Origin: Mercenaria mercenaria
Taxonomy: Eukaryota; Mollusca; Bivalvia; Venerida; Veneridae
DNA: 64,000 nt
Reading direction: 5' to 3'
Assembly: GCF_021730395.1 (NCBI RefSeq)
Contig: NC_069377.1
Location: 47,632,501-47,696,500, forward strand
Part shown: positions 12,117 through 22,876 of the stretch, piece by piece
How the letters are laid out: each line of letters begins with the position of its first letter
Position numbering within the stretch: the stretch's first letter is position 1
Notes under the pieces: generated by a model
Databases searched by the model: none
What the model was told of the DNA's origin: nothing
Seen by the model: the letters and a program-made list of their open reading frames with translations, nothing else
Program-made: the position numbers and the translations under genes

Positions 12117-12551
12117 TAACTAAACTAAAGGAACCAGCGTGATGGCTGCCAGGTATTTGAACACTAATTTTTCACTTGGCATGGCAACAGAGGTCTAAAT
12201 TAAAGCTAGTTTCTGTTTAAATTTCATTGTGGATGTATCTGTGACATTTTGATAGGAAAAATGGGAGAGCAGGTTGTATTTGGTGAAGTGAATCTCAATT
12301 GTAGTATGAGTATTACTTCCAGGTCACATCAGTGTGTCAGTTTGATGTCAGTTTACAGTAAGCAAATGTGACCAGAGAAATCTGTCTTAGAAGATACATG
12401 ACTCCTACTTTTCTCTTCATTTTATATCAGTTTTATCATAACTCTTTAAAATGAGGTAAGGATTTATTCTCTGAAATTGGTCTAGCTATGTTTGGTAGCT
12501 CTTTAAAAAATGTCAGTTATATAGGGAAAACTATTTAACTGGTTGTGACCT
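12117..12551. repeat. Local direct duplication, copy 1
   Basis: Runs from TAACTAAACTAAAGGAACCA to CTATTTAACTGGTTGTGACC and recurs at 13,060-13,626 in the same orientation. The spacer 12,552-13,059 is AT-rich and single-copy in the window. No coding content is recognised. Confidence 0.8.
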
Positions 12552-13059
12552 ATAAGAAAATGTGGGCAAAAATTGAGATTTGTCCAGATATTGATATAAT
12601 TGGACTAGTTTGTTCAGATTTTGGTAAAAAATGAGCATTTCATTAAAACTTTGCTGCAAAAATTGATAAAAACCAAAAAAAATCACATTTTCAATGTTTT
12701 GGGTGTATTTTTTTTCTAAAAAATGCACATTTACACTCTAGATTTTGTATATATATCCCTTTTAGAGGAGACATTTGGTATATTTCAAAGTGTTAGTGTG
12801 TAATTTGCATGCATATCATAGTGAAAATTTATGAAATAGGGCAAAACCCAGCTCTGGCTAGAAGAACTGGTTAAAAAATATGTCGCGACATCAATTTTGA
12901 AGGAAAATTGGCGCAGGGACCCGCATTACTGAAAATGCCACAAAAGCTTGAAAATTGATCTAATCAAGCTGAAACTTGGTATTTTTCATGCAAATATATT
13001 ACTGGTACTATACAAATGGAATTGAGACTATTACAGGAACACAGTTTTTCTTATAGGCC

Positions 13060-13626
13060 TAACTAAACTAAAGGAACCAGCATGGGAGTCATCTGGTCTA
13101 GTCGCGTAATGGCTGCCAGGTATTTGAACACTCTTTTTTTACTTGGCATGGCAACAGAGGTTTAACTTAAAGCTAGTTTCTGTTTAAATTTCATTATAGA
13201 TGTATTTGTGACATTTTGGTAGGAAAAATGGGAGAGCAGGTTGTATTTGGTGAAGTGAATCTCAATTGTAGTATGAGTAGTACTTCCAGGTCACAGCAGT
13301 GTGATTTTGATGTCAGTTTACAGTAAGCAAATGTGACCAGAGAAATCTGTCTTAGAAGATACATGACCCCTACTTTTCTCTTCATTTTATATCAGTTTTA
13401 TCATAACTCTTTAAAATGAGGTAAGCTCTCACAGCAGTGTGATATTGACGTCAGTTTACAGTAAGCAAATGTGACCAGAGAAATCTCTCTTAGAAGAGAC
13501 ATGACCCCTACTTTTCTCTTCATTTTATATCAGTTTTATCATAACTCTTTAAAATGAGGTAAGCTCTTTAAAAAATGTCAGTTTTATATAGAATATATAG
13601 GGAAAACTATTTAACTGGTTGTGACC
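13060..13626. repeat. Local direct duplication, copy 2, with an internal 138-bp tandem
   Basis: Copy of 12,117-12,551, offset by about 943 bp. Within it a 138-bp unit starting TCACAGCAGTGTGAT is doubled (13,291-13,428 and 13,429-13,566), so this copy is longer than the first. Confidence 0.8.
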
Positions 13627-13960
13627 TGTTGTATTACCGCCGCCATTTTGAAAATTTTCAATCGGCGTGTAAAAAGCCGACAAACTTAACGAAGGCAGAC
13701 TTAAACCTCCTTCAATATGATCATATATTATTTCTATATTGTATTATAAACTTCTTCAAAATTTATTTTAAACACGGTTGCCCGGGCGCTGTGGATGAAA
13801 ACCGATTCTGTGGACGGTGTGAAATCTCTTACAAAATTTTGCAAAAAGATCGCCAATATCTACAGGTTTGGTATTGTTTTCGAAAAATAAAATAATTCTA
13901 AAATTTGTTACATAAAACAGACGCCAATAAAAATGAACAAATGATAAAAAGATATCACAT

Positions 13961-14142
13961 TTACGCCTGATGCAAATTGTTAATCCGTAACGATGACCCC
14001 TGACAATAATGCATTGCAATTTTTTTCTTAATTGGACAATTTTTGACATGCACCATATTTACACCTGTTGCAAACTGTCAATCCGTAACGGTAGCCCGAG
14101 CCAATTATGCATTGCATTTTTCTTGTTAATTGGACATCTTTA
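13961..14142. repeat. Two-unit tandem repeat, about 98 bp
   Basis: Unit 1 starts TTACGCCTGATGCAAATTGT at 13,961; unit 2 starts TTACACCTGTTGCAAACTGT at 14,059. Both end near TTAATTGGACA. The LINE fragment begins just after unit 2. Confidence 0.65.
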
Positions 14143-14149
14143 TTCATTT

Positions 14150-14607
14150 GATATACGATCATTTATGACTGCAACGCAAACACTAGTTGGAAAAGCCTTG
14201 AAAGCTATGGGATCTTTATTTTCTGTAACCAAAGATTTAGAAGTACCTGTAAAATTAATGTTAAATCTGTTTGATACATATGTAGCATCTATATTACACT
14301 ATTCATGTGAGGTCTGGGGTTTTACTAGGGCTGAAAATATAGAAAAAGTACATAGAATTTTTTTGAAAAGATTATTAGGAGTAAAGATGTCGACATGTAA
14401 TTCCGCTTTATACGGTGAATTAGGAAGATTCCCTTTATATATAGTTAGAAATGTTAGAATATTGAAATATTTCTTGAAATTGCACTCAGAGAAAAACAAC
14501 AGTGGTATTTTAAAAACAATGATTATGACAATGAGACAAGATATAGACAGAAACGTTAACTGTAACAACTGGGCCACACAAGTAAAACAGATGTTACAAA
14601 ACGCCGG
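14150..14607 (+). pseudogene. 5'-truncated LINE ORF2 fragment, part 1 (C-terminal region)
   Basis: Reading from about 14,165, the frame gives MTATQTLVGKALKAMGSLF, SILHYSCEVWGF, HRIFLKRLLGVK and LYGELGRFPLYI, the region after the reverse transcriptase domain in L2/CR1-like LINE proteins. It ends at QMLQNAG where a 6.5-kb element is inserted (14,608-21,120). The 5' part of the LINE is absent, as is usual for 5'-truncated retrotransposition. The frame continues intact in part 2 (21,121-21,554) once the insertion and one copy of CCGG are removed, so the host LINE was in good condition when it was hit. Confidence 0.85.
14604..14607. repeat. Left 4-bp target duplication CCGG
   Basis: CCGG here and at 21,121-21,124 flank the 6.5-kb element. 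The LINE frame needs only one copy (GCC GGC TTT = A-G-F). Confidence 0.7.
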
Positions 14608-14879
14608 TGTGGGGTGAAATAAGTGGATCCGTGAAAAAAGTGGTCATAAGTTCAAATGCGCATGTGCAAACCTATATATAGCTTATGACCGGAGTGCGCT
14701 AAATATAACTTCAGGGAGCATCTCAAAACCTAACTTGACTAGTTCGCTGACTAATACAACGGCCACTGACCAATAAATCTTGGCTTGACTCATGACATTA
14801 GTTAAAGCTTCCGTGTATAAATTTGACTGATATATTAATAACTAAAGCTCAAAGTTGGATGTAGGCTAAAATGTCTGAA

Positions 14880-16100
14880 GATATTATAAAGTTTTAATAT
14901 AGTTTCAGGATTTTCCAGACATAATAACAAACATCTGGGAAATAGGTGCACACTATATATATTAGAAACTGCTGAAAAATCTTATATTTAATAATATTCT
15001 GTTTAGAAACAAGTGAACGCGATATATACCAGACACATCTGAGGAAAGGGTAGACATGATAAGAAAGTTCTAGGAAAAATGAAAACGATGTACAATGAGA
15101 AACAATTGATGAACTGGTAGACAAAACCAGTTGGTAATTAAGTGGACACGATATATATAAGACAATGCTGAGAAAGGCTATGCTTAATAACATTCTATAT
15201 AGGAATAAGTGTACGCAATATTTACCTGACACACCTGAGGAAATGGTAGTCATGATGAGAAAAGTTCAAATATAGTGTCATGGTTTTCCAAATATAATAA
15301 CCATCTTGAAAATAAGTGAACAATGTATATGAGCCGTGCCATGAGAAAACCAACATAGTGGGTTTGCGACCAGCAAGGATCCAGACCAGCCTGAGCATCC
15401 GCGCAGTCTGGTCAGGATCCATGCTGTTCGCTAACAGTTTCTCCAATTCCAGTAGGCCTTAAAAGCGAACAGCATGGAGCCTGACCAGACTGCGCGGATG
15501 CGCAGGCTGGTGTGGATCCATGCTGGTCGCAAACCCACTATGTTGGTTTTCTCATGGCACGGCTCAAATATTAGACTCTGCTGAGAAATGCTATACATAA
15601 TAATATTCTATTTAGAAAAATGTATACGCGATATATACCAGACACATCTGAAGATATAGTAGTCATGATAAGTAAGTTCTAGGAAATAATGAAAACGAGG
15701 TATAATGAGACACAACATGAATTTGTGGAAAAATCATCGCCTGGAAAATTAGTGGACACGATGTATATAAGGCACTGCAAAGAAAAGCTATGCTTAATAA
15801 CATTTTATTTAGAAATAAGTGGACGCGATATTTAGCAGACACATCTGAGGCAATGGTAGTCATCATAAGAAAGTTCTAGGAAATATAAAAACGATGTACA
15901 ATAAGACCCAACTGATGAGCTGGTAGACAAAAGTCAACTGGTAAATAAGTGGACACGATATATATGTAACAATGCTGACAAATGCTATGCTTAACAATAT
16001 TCTATATAGAAATAAGTGGATTCGATATATATCTGACACAACTGCGGAAATGGTTGTCGTGATGAGAACAATTTGAATAGAAGAACCCCTCCAGTACCTC
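14880..16100 (-). repeat. Left satellite array (minus orientation)
   Basis: Roughly 15 diverged units of about 63-66 bp, recognised by AATAAGTGGACACGATATAT and relatives such as AATAAGTGTACGCAATATTT. They are the reverse complement of right-array monomers. The array is interrupted by a palindromic MITE at 15,331-15,565. Confidence 0.8.
15331..15565. mobile_element. 235-bp palindromic MITE, copy 1
   Basis: Arms of about 105 bp fold on each other: GAGCCGTGCCATGAGAAAAC on the left and GTTTTCTCATGGCACGGCTC on the right. It is inserted in the left satellite array. A second copy lies at 34,720-34,954 with the same length and about nine differences (about 96% identical by eye). From memory this palindromic family is very abundant in bivalve genomes. 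It is non-coding. Confidence 0.85.
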
Positions 16101-16149
16101 ATAATTTAGACCCAAAACATACAAGATGTATATAAAATATTTCAGAGGA

Positions 16150-19100
16150 TTCAACTTATGTCTGCCAATTCCTCTGCTATGACTCGTATATCATTAGCTT
16201 GTCCACTTTTTTACGAAAGTTTTTATGCCTTTTAATTCCTTTCGGCTGTCTAATATATATCATGTCTACTTACTTGAATCTTATTATGTTTAGTAATTCA
16301 ACAGCTGTGTCTCATAAATATTGTTTCCATTAATTTTACAGAAGTTTCTTTTTTTGTCCACCAATTCTCCAGCTCTGTTTAATATGTCCACCTTTTTCCC
16401 ACGAGTTTCTTATTTTGTCTACTAATTCCCCAGCTCTGTTTTATATGTACACTTTTTCTGCATGTTTCTTAGTTTGTCTACCAATTCCTCAGCTGTGTCT
16501 CATATACCCACTTATTTTTGTCTTATATCTGTCTTATGTGTCCACTTATTTTCTACAAATTTCTTATTATGTCTACCAATTCCTCAAATCTATCTTATAT
16601 GTCTACTTATTTCCCACAAGTTTCTCATTTTGTCCATAAAGTCATCAGCTCTGTTTTATATGTCCACCTTTTCCCCACAAGTTTCGTAGTTTGTCTACCA
16701 ATTCCCCAGCTCTGTTTTCATATGTCCACTTATTTCCCGCAAGTTTCTTACTTTGTCCATAAAGTCCCCAGCTCTGTTTTACATGTCCACCTTTTCCCCA
16801 CAAGTTTCTTATTTTGTCCACCAATTCCCCAGCTCTGTTTCATATGTCCACTTATTTCCCACAAGTTCCTTATTTTGTCCATAAAGTCCCCAGCTTTGTT
16901 TTATATGTCCACCTTTTTCACGCAAGTTTCTTATTTTGTCCACCAATTCCACAGCTCTGTTTCATGTGTCCACTTATTTCCCACAAGTATTTTATTTTGT
17001 CTGTAATGTCCCCAGCTCTGTTTTATATGTCCACCTTTTTCCCCACAAGTTTCTTATTTTGTCCACCGATTTCCCAGCTCTGTTTTATATGTCCACTCAC
17101 TTCCCACAGGTATCTTATGTTATCTACCAATTTCTCAGTTCTGTCTCAAATGTCCACTTATATCATAGGGGATTCTTATATTTTCTACCAATTTCTTAGT
17201 TCTGTCTCATATGTCCACTTATGTCATAGGGGATTCTTTAATTGTCTACCAATATCTCAGTTCTGCCTCATATGTCTACTTATATCCTAGGAGAATCTTA
17301 TATTGTCTACCAATTTCTCAGTTCTGTCTCATATGTCCACTTATATCCCAGGAGAATCTTATATTGTCTACCAATTTCTCAGTTCTGTCTCATATGTCCA
17401 CTTATATCCTTATATCCCAGGGGATTCTTTTACTGTCTACAAATTCATATGCTCTGTCTTGAATTTTCATTTATTTCCCAGTGGATTCTTGTGTTGTCTA
17501 CCAATTCCTCAGTCTCTGTCTCATATGTCCACTTATTTCACAGAAAATTCTTATCCTTTCTTTACATTCCTCAGCTCTGTTTTATATGTCCACTTATTTC
17601 AAAGGATATTTTGATTTGTTCTACAAATGCCTCAGTTTTGTCCACTTATATCTTAAGGGAATCTTATTTTGTCTACCAGTTCATCGGTTCTGTCTCATAT
17701 GTCCATTTATATCCTAGAGGATTCTTTTATTGTCTACCTGTTCCTCAGTTCTGTCTCATATGTCCACTTTAATCCCAGGGGATTCTTTAATTGTTTACCA
17801 ATTTCTCAGTTCTGTCTCATATGTCCACTTTTTTACCAGGGTATTATTATAATGTCTACCAATTTCACAGTTCTGTCCCATATGTCCACTTATTTTCCTG
17901 GGGACTCTTATATTGTCTACCAGTTTTTCAGTTCTGTCTCATATGTCCAATTATATGCTAGGAGAATCTTATATTGTTTACCACTTACTCAGTTCTCTCT
18001 GAATTATGCCTGCTTATATCCCTGGTGATTCTTTTATTGTCTAACAGTTCTGTCTCATATGTCCACTTATATCCTAGGGGAATCGTATATTGTCTACCAG
18101 TTCCTCAGTTCTGTCTCATATGTCCACTTATATCCCAGTGGATTATTCCTCAGCCCAGTCTCCCAGAAATTTCTTATCTTGTGTACCTTTTCCTCAGCTC
18201 TGTCTCATATGTCCACTTATTCCCCAGGGGATTCTTATATTGTCTACCAATATCTTAGCTCTGTCGCGTATGTCCACTTATTTCCCAGGGGATTCTTATA
18301 TTGTCTATCAATTCCTCGCTCTGTCTCATATGTCCACTTACCTCCCAGGGGTTTCTTATATTGTCTACCAATCCCTCAGTTCTGTCTCATATGTCCACTA
18401 ACTAAAATCCCAGGAGATTCTTATTTTGTCTACCAATCTCTCAGTTCTGCCTCATACGTCCACTTTAATCCCAGGTGATTCTTATATTGTTTACCAATTC
18501 CTCAGTTCTGTCTGATATGTCCACTTACTTGCCAAGGGATTCTTATATTGTCTGACCATTCCTCAGATCTGCCTCATATGTCTACTTATATCCCAGATAA
18601 TTCTTGTTTTGACTACCAATTCGTCAGTCCTGTCTCATATGTCTACCTATTTTCCTCAGGTTTCTCATTATGTCTACTATTTTCTCGGCTTTGTCTCATT
18701 TATCCGCTTTATTCCCAGACGGTTCTAATCTTGCCTGCCTATTCTTCAGCTCTGCCTCATATGTCCATTTATTTCCAACAAGTTTCTTACTTTCTTTTGT
18801 CTACATTTCCTCAGCTCTGTTTCTTATATCTACTTTTTTCCTAGAAGTTTCTAATTTTGTACTCCTATTCCTCAGCTATGTCGCATATGTCCACTTATTT
18901 CTCAGGAAATTCTTATATTGTCTGCCAATTTCTCAGCTCTGTCTTATATATTCACTTATATCCAAGGGGTTTCATATATTGTTTACCAATTCCTCAGTTC
19001 TGTGTCATATGTCCACTTTTTTCTAGAAGTTTCTAATTTTGTACTCCTATTCCCCAGCTCTGTCGCATATGTCCACTTATTTCCCAAGGGATTCTTATAT

Positions 19101-20660
19101 ATTGTCTTCCTATTCCTCAGGGGATTCTTAAATTGGCTACCAATTTCTCAGCTCTGTCTCATATGTCCACTTATTTACCAGGGGATTCTTATATTGTCTT
19201 CCTATTCCTCAGGGGATTCTTAAATTGTCTACCAATTCCTTAGTTCTGTCTCATATGTCCACTTATATCTCAGGGGATTCTTATATTGTCTACCAGTTCT
19301 TCAGTTCTGTATGTCCACTTATTTCCCCATAAGTTTCTTATTTTGTATACTAATTTGTCTACTAATTTCTCGGCTCTGTCTCATTTATCCGCTTTATTCC
19401 CAGAAGGCTCTTGTCTGCCTATTCCTCAGCTCTGCCTCATATGTCCATTTATTTCTCACAAGTTTCTTATTTTGTCTATTATTTCCTCAGCTCTGTCTCA
19501 TATGAATCTTTTTTCCCAGAAGTTTCTAATTATGTTTTCCTATTTCTCAGCTCTGTCGCTTATGTCTATTTATTTCCCAAGGAATTCTTATTTTGTCTAC
19601 ACATTCCTCAGCATTCTCTAAAATGTCCACTTATTTCCCACAAGTTTCTTATTTTGTCTACCTTTCTCAGTTCTGTGTCATATGTCCACTTATTTCCCAC
19701 AAGTTTCTTATTATGTCTACCAAGTTTTCGGCTGTATATCATATGTATAGTATCATGTTTTCCATTTATTTCCTAGTGGATTATTGTTATGTCTACGAAT
19801 TCCTCTACTGTGTCTCATATATTTCGTGTCCGCATATTTCCCTGGCGTGATTCTTAGCATGTATACATATCCCGCAGCCGGGTTCTAAAAAATATCATAT
19901 CCATATTTTTCCCAGGTGATTCTTCAGTTTTGTTTCATATCCTGTCTACTTTCTATCAGAGGTTTCTTATTATGTCTATTGATTCCTCAGCTGAGTCTCA
20001 TATGTCTTCTCATTTCCTAGGTGATTCGTATTATATCTACCAATTCCTCAGCTCTGTCTAATATATTTCTTGTCCACTTATTTTTCTACGGATTCGTATT
20101 ATGTTAACAAGTTCATCAGCTATGTCTTATTTTGTGTTCCAATTCCTCAGGTGTGCCTCGTATATATGATGTCCACTTATTTCCCAGTATAATCATTATG
20201 TCTACCAATTTCGCAGATGTGTCTCCTATATATCGTGTTCACTTATCTCATAGAAGATTCTTATAATGTCTACCATATACTCAGCTGTGTTACATATATG
20301 ACGTGTCCACTTATTTTCCAGAAGATTCTTACTATGTCTACCATTTCGTCAGCTGTGTCTTATGTGTGTTGTGTCCATTTATTTCTCAGGAGAATATTTA
20401 GTATATCTACCAGTTACTCATCTCTGCCTCACACGTCCACTTATTTCCCAGTGGATAGTTAGTATGTCTACTAATTCCTCAGCTGTGTCTCATATATGTC
20501 ATGTCCATTTATCTCACAGAAGATTCTTAGTATGTCTACAAGTTACTCAGCTGTGTTTCAATGTCGTGTCCGCTTCTTTCCCATGAGATTCTTACTGTGT
20601 CTACCATTTTATTAGCTATGTCTCATATGTGTCGTGTCCACATATTTCCCAGGAATTTTA
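16150..20660 (+). repeat. Right satellite array, about 60-66 bp monomer, roughly 70 copies
   Basis: Typical monomer landmarks are TGTCTACCAATTCCTCAG, CTCTGTCTCATATGTCCACT and TTATTTCCCAGGGGATTCTT. Successive TGTCTAC starts at 17,304 and 17,365 give a 61-bp period. From about 16,600 to 17,010 two monomer types alternate (ACCAATTCC and ATAAAGTCC), giving a ~121-bp higher-order unit. Beyond about 19,800 monomers lengthen to about 66 bp and carry CGTGTCCACTTATTT, matching the left array. Long overlapping open frames in all three plus-strand frames are by-products of the repeat. Confidence 0.9.
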
Positions 20661-20734
20661 TAAGCATATATACTGTTTACATATTTCAGTTATTATAAGA
20701 CCACGAAACAATTACAAAGTAAAAGACAAAATGA

Positions 20735-20820
20735 AAAAAAAAATCTCTGACTGGACTCGAACCCACAATTATCACTATTCGCTGGAGATTTCATGCTGCG
20801 CATTATATATAGGTAAAATA
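20735..20820 (-). repeat. tRNA-like fragment with B box near the right end of the element
   Basis: On the minus strand GTGGGTTCGAGTCCAGTCAG contains a good pol III B box, preceded by TAGTGATAATT and followed by a T-rich run. No complete cloverleaf is visible, so it may be a SINE head or a tRNA-like remnant. Confidence 0.35.
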
Positions 20821-21120
20821 TAACCGGAAAACACAGAAACTATTTTAGCCCTTATGATGATATCAATGTCCGTCGTATTAAGATAAGCAAGCTATAGTAT
20901 ATTAGCCCAATTTATACACGGTAACTTAAATGCCTTGAATCCATAGGATATTTATTTGTTACTGGTCGTTTTTATCAATCAGTAAACCAGTCATATTAGG
21001 TTTTGAGATGTACCCTGAGATTATATTTAGCGCACTCCGCCCAATAACTTTATATAGATTAGCGCATGCGCACATGACCTTGTGTCCACTTTTTTCCATG
21101 TCCACCCATTTCACCCTACA

Positions 21121-21124
21121 CCGG
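21121..21124. repeat. Right 4-bp target duplication CCGG
   Basis: Matches CCGG at 14,604-14,607 on the other side of the 6.5-kb element. Confidence 0.7.
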
Positions 21125-21554
21125 CTTTCCTGATGTATGGTTATTCCCAGAATCTGTAAATGTTAATATGTTTATTACTTTATTTAGAAACAGACTTGTT
21201 GATATATATATTGGTAACTGGAGAAATGATATTGCATTAGGAAATTCAATGATATTGTTTAAAGAATTAAAAACTACTGACAGCTTTGATATATCAGTAT
21301 ATCTGGAAAAGATAAAATGTTATAAACCTAGAAACATGATAGCCAAAGTTAGATTATCGTCACACAACTTAAACATTGAAATAGGAAGACATCAAAACAT
21401 CACAAGAATAGATAGAAAATGTATTTTATGCACAAAAAATGACATTGAAAATGAATATCACTTTGTATCGATATGTGAAACCTATAATTCTTTAAGGCGT
21501 AAATATATATCTAGATTTTACTACGAACGACCAAGCATGTATAAATTTATATAA
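21125..21554 (+). pseudogene. LINE ORF2 fragment, part 2 (C-terminal end)
   Basis: This continues the LINE protein beyond the 6.5-kb insertion: FPDVWLFPESVNVNMFIT, FRNRLVDIYIGNWRNDI, MIAKVRLSSHNLNIEIGRH, then a zinc-finger-like end RKCILCTKNDIENEYHF with ICETYNSLR. The RLSSHNLNIEIGR and C-X2-C...H...C pattern is standard for the extreme C-terminus of L2/CR1-like LINE proteins. It ends at a TAA after MYKFI. Confidence 0.85.
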
Positions 21555-22351
21555 TTATTAAATTCCACAAATAAAAAATAATTATATAAGTTAGCCATTT
21601 ATTGTAAATATGCTTTTAGACACAGATTGGAATTGTTGAATAATACAACTTAACTTTATATTGTAATGGAAATACTCTGATGCATACTTTATGTTATTGC
21701 TAATTAATGTGTGACCAGCCGTGAGGATTTGCGCATAATAATTTTATATTTTTACCTCTTTAAAAGAAACGTTGTGTTCGTTACTGTATACTTTTGAATA
21801 TTCTTAAATACAAATACAAAATGTACATACAAAAATGCTCTATCTTTAGTGAATGCTTTTCGGCATGTTCAAGTCTTAAGATAAACCTTGTGTTTCTTTT
21901 CGGCAAGGTTTATAGTGATTTGAGATTGTTCGTGTCTAAAGTAATCCTTGCATTAGGTAAGGTTTACCAAAGTTCTGCATACTTTTACTTTAAAATTATA
22001 CTTGACGTACAGCGGCACGAAGTGATAGATAGTATTGTCTCGCGCGCTTTTTACATTCAATTAATGTGTATAATTGTATCCTTCGTATGTTATCTCATAT
22101 TGTACAATCGCTGAAGAAAGATTGTCTCTGGGGGGGGGGGGGAATATTATCTAGAAAATATTACATATATGTCTTTGATTCTCACGGCAGGTCACACTGC
22201 AAATAATATTGAATGAATTTTAACTGAATGTTCTTTTGTTTTGTTCACTCTCGCATTGCTATGCATGTTTAGTATATTTTGTTCTTATAACGATGAACTG
22301 TACATGTTCAAGTTATATCAATAAATTACTGTTCTGTTCTGTTCTGTTCTG
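21555..22351 (+). mobile_element. 3' untranslated region and microsatellite tail of the LINE
   Basis: AT-rich DNA follows the LINE stop and ends with AATAAATTACTGTTC and then repeated GTTCT units (about 22,325-22,351), a simple-repeat tail as found at LINE 3' ends. A run of about 13 G lies at 22,130-22,142. A 106-codon open frame at 21,794-22,114 inside it has no recognisable domain and is probably chance. Confidence 0.55.
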
Positions 22352-22439
22352 ATAAACAAACACGACAGAACAAACGGTTTTATTCTGAAAAATTAGCATG
22401 CTTATATTGCCCACCATCAACTATACTTCAAAATACACT

Positions 22440-22515
22440 AATTTACGAATATTTAATTTTCATATTCGAATATTCGACCGATTTTCGAATATCCGAATAT
22501 TCGTTCCCATCCCTA
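22440..22515 (-). repeat. Right hAT-like terminal inverted repeat of the nested block
   Basis: Ends GAATATTCGTTCCCATCCCTA, the inverted match of 11,454-11,530. Together the two bracket about 11 kb. Confidence 0.6.
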
Positions 22516-22666
22516 AATTTATTATTTACTATCAGACATTTATGAAATTCATGACGTAAATTCAGGCATGACGTACCTTGACAAGATTCATGTTGACAGA
22601 AAAAAAATATACAGAAATTTCTCCGGTGGAAAACACCTAGGTTGAGAATACGAGGACAGGGAAATC

Positions 22667-22866
22667 GATAAATCACGCATGTGTAAGCTGTGCAAGAGGA
22701 CAAGGCAAGAGATAAGTCACGCGTGTGTAAAGCTGTGCAAGAGGACAAGGCAATCGATAAATCACGCATATGTAAGCTGTGCAAAAGTACAAGACAATAT
22801 ATAAATCACGCGTGTGTAAGCTGTACAAGAGGAAAAGGCAGTCGATAAATCACGTGTGTGTAAGAT
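22667..22866. repeat. 44-bp minisatellite upstream of the fucosyltransferase
   Basis: Five units with starts at 22,667, 22,711, 22,756, 22,800 and 22,844, so a 44-45 bp period. Each has GATAAATCACGCGTGTGTAA or a close variant and GCTGTGCAAGAGGACAAGGC. The array runs to within about 10 bases of the start codon, so it may form part of the 5' UTR or promoter. Confidence 0.85.
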
Positions 22867-22876
22867 TCTCTTCAGC

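Larger units (their letters stand above)
14608..21120. mobile_element. 6.5-kb foldback-like DNA element with satellite arms
   Basis: Ends are inverted: the left starts TGTGGGGTGAAATAAGTGG, and the right, reverse-complemented, starts TGTAGGGTGAAATGGGTGG. Homology continues for about 170 bp (14,608-14,780 against about 20,948-21,120), including GAGTGCGCTAAATATAA. Inside, tandem arrays of a ~61-66 bp monomer run in opposite orientation, minus at about 14,880-16,100 and plus at about 16,150-20,660. Termini of the TGTNR type with a 4-bp duplication are what I recall for Ginger DNA transposons; foldback elements with tandem-repeat arms are known in Drosophila (FB, Galileo). No transposase is encoded, so the element is non-autonomous. 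The superfamily is inferred. Confidence 0.75.

Noticed and set aside
13575-13895. 106-codon open frame on the + strand
   Set aside because: It starts inside the duplicated repeat zone and has no domain; a minus-strand frame overlaps it. Probably chance.
16415-19850. Many overlapping open frames of 60-176 codons with MSTYFPQVSYFV-like repeated protein
   Set aside because: They occur in all three plus-strand frames over a 60-61 bp satellite lacking stops; the protein repeats follow the DNA monomer. No gene structure is seen.
16150-20660. CRISPR array
   Set aside because: Units are contiguous diverged monomers without unique spacers, in animal DNA.
14604-21124. A piggyBac or hAT origin for the 6.5-kb element
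   Set aside because: The flanks are CCGG, not TTAA or an 8-bp duplication, and the ends start TGT rather than CCY or CAG.
22856-22876. Upstream in-frame GTG as a start for the fucosyltransferase
   Set aside because: Animal genes start at ATG; the ATG at 22,877 gives a normal type II membrane anchor near the N-terminus.
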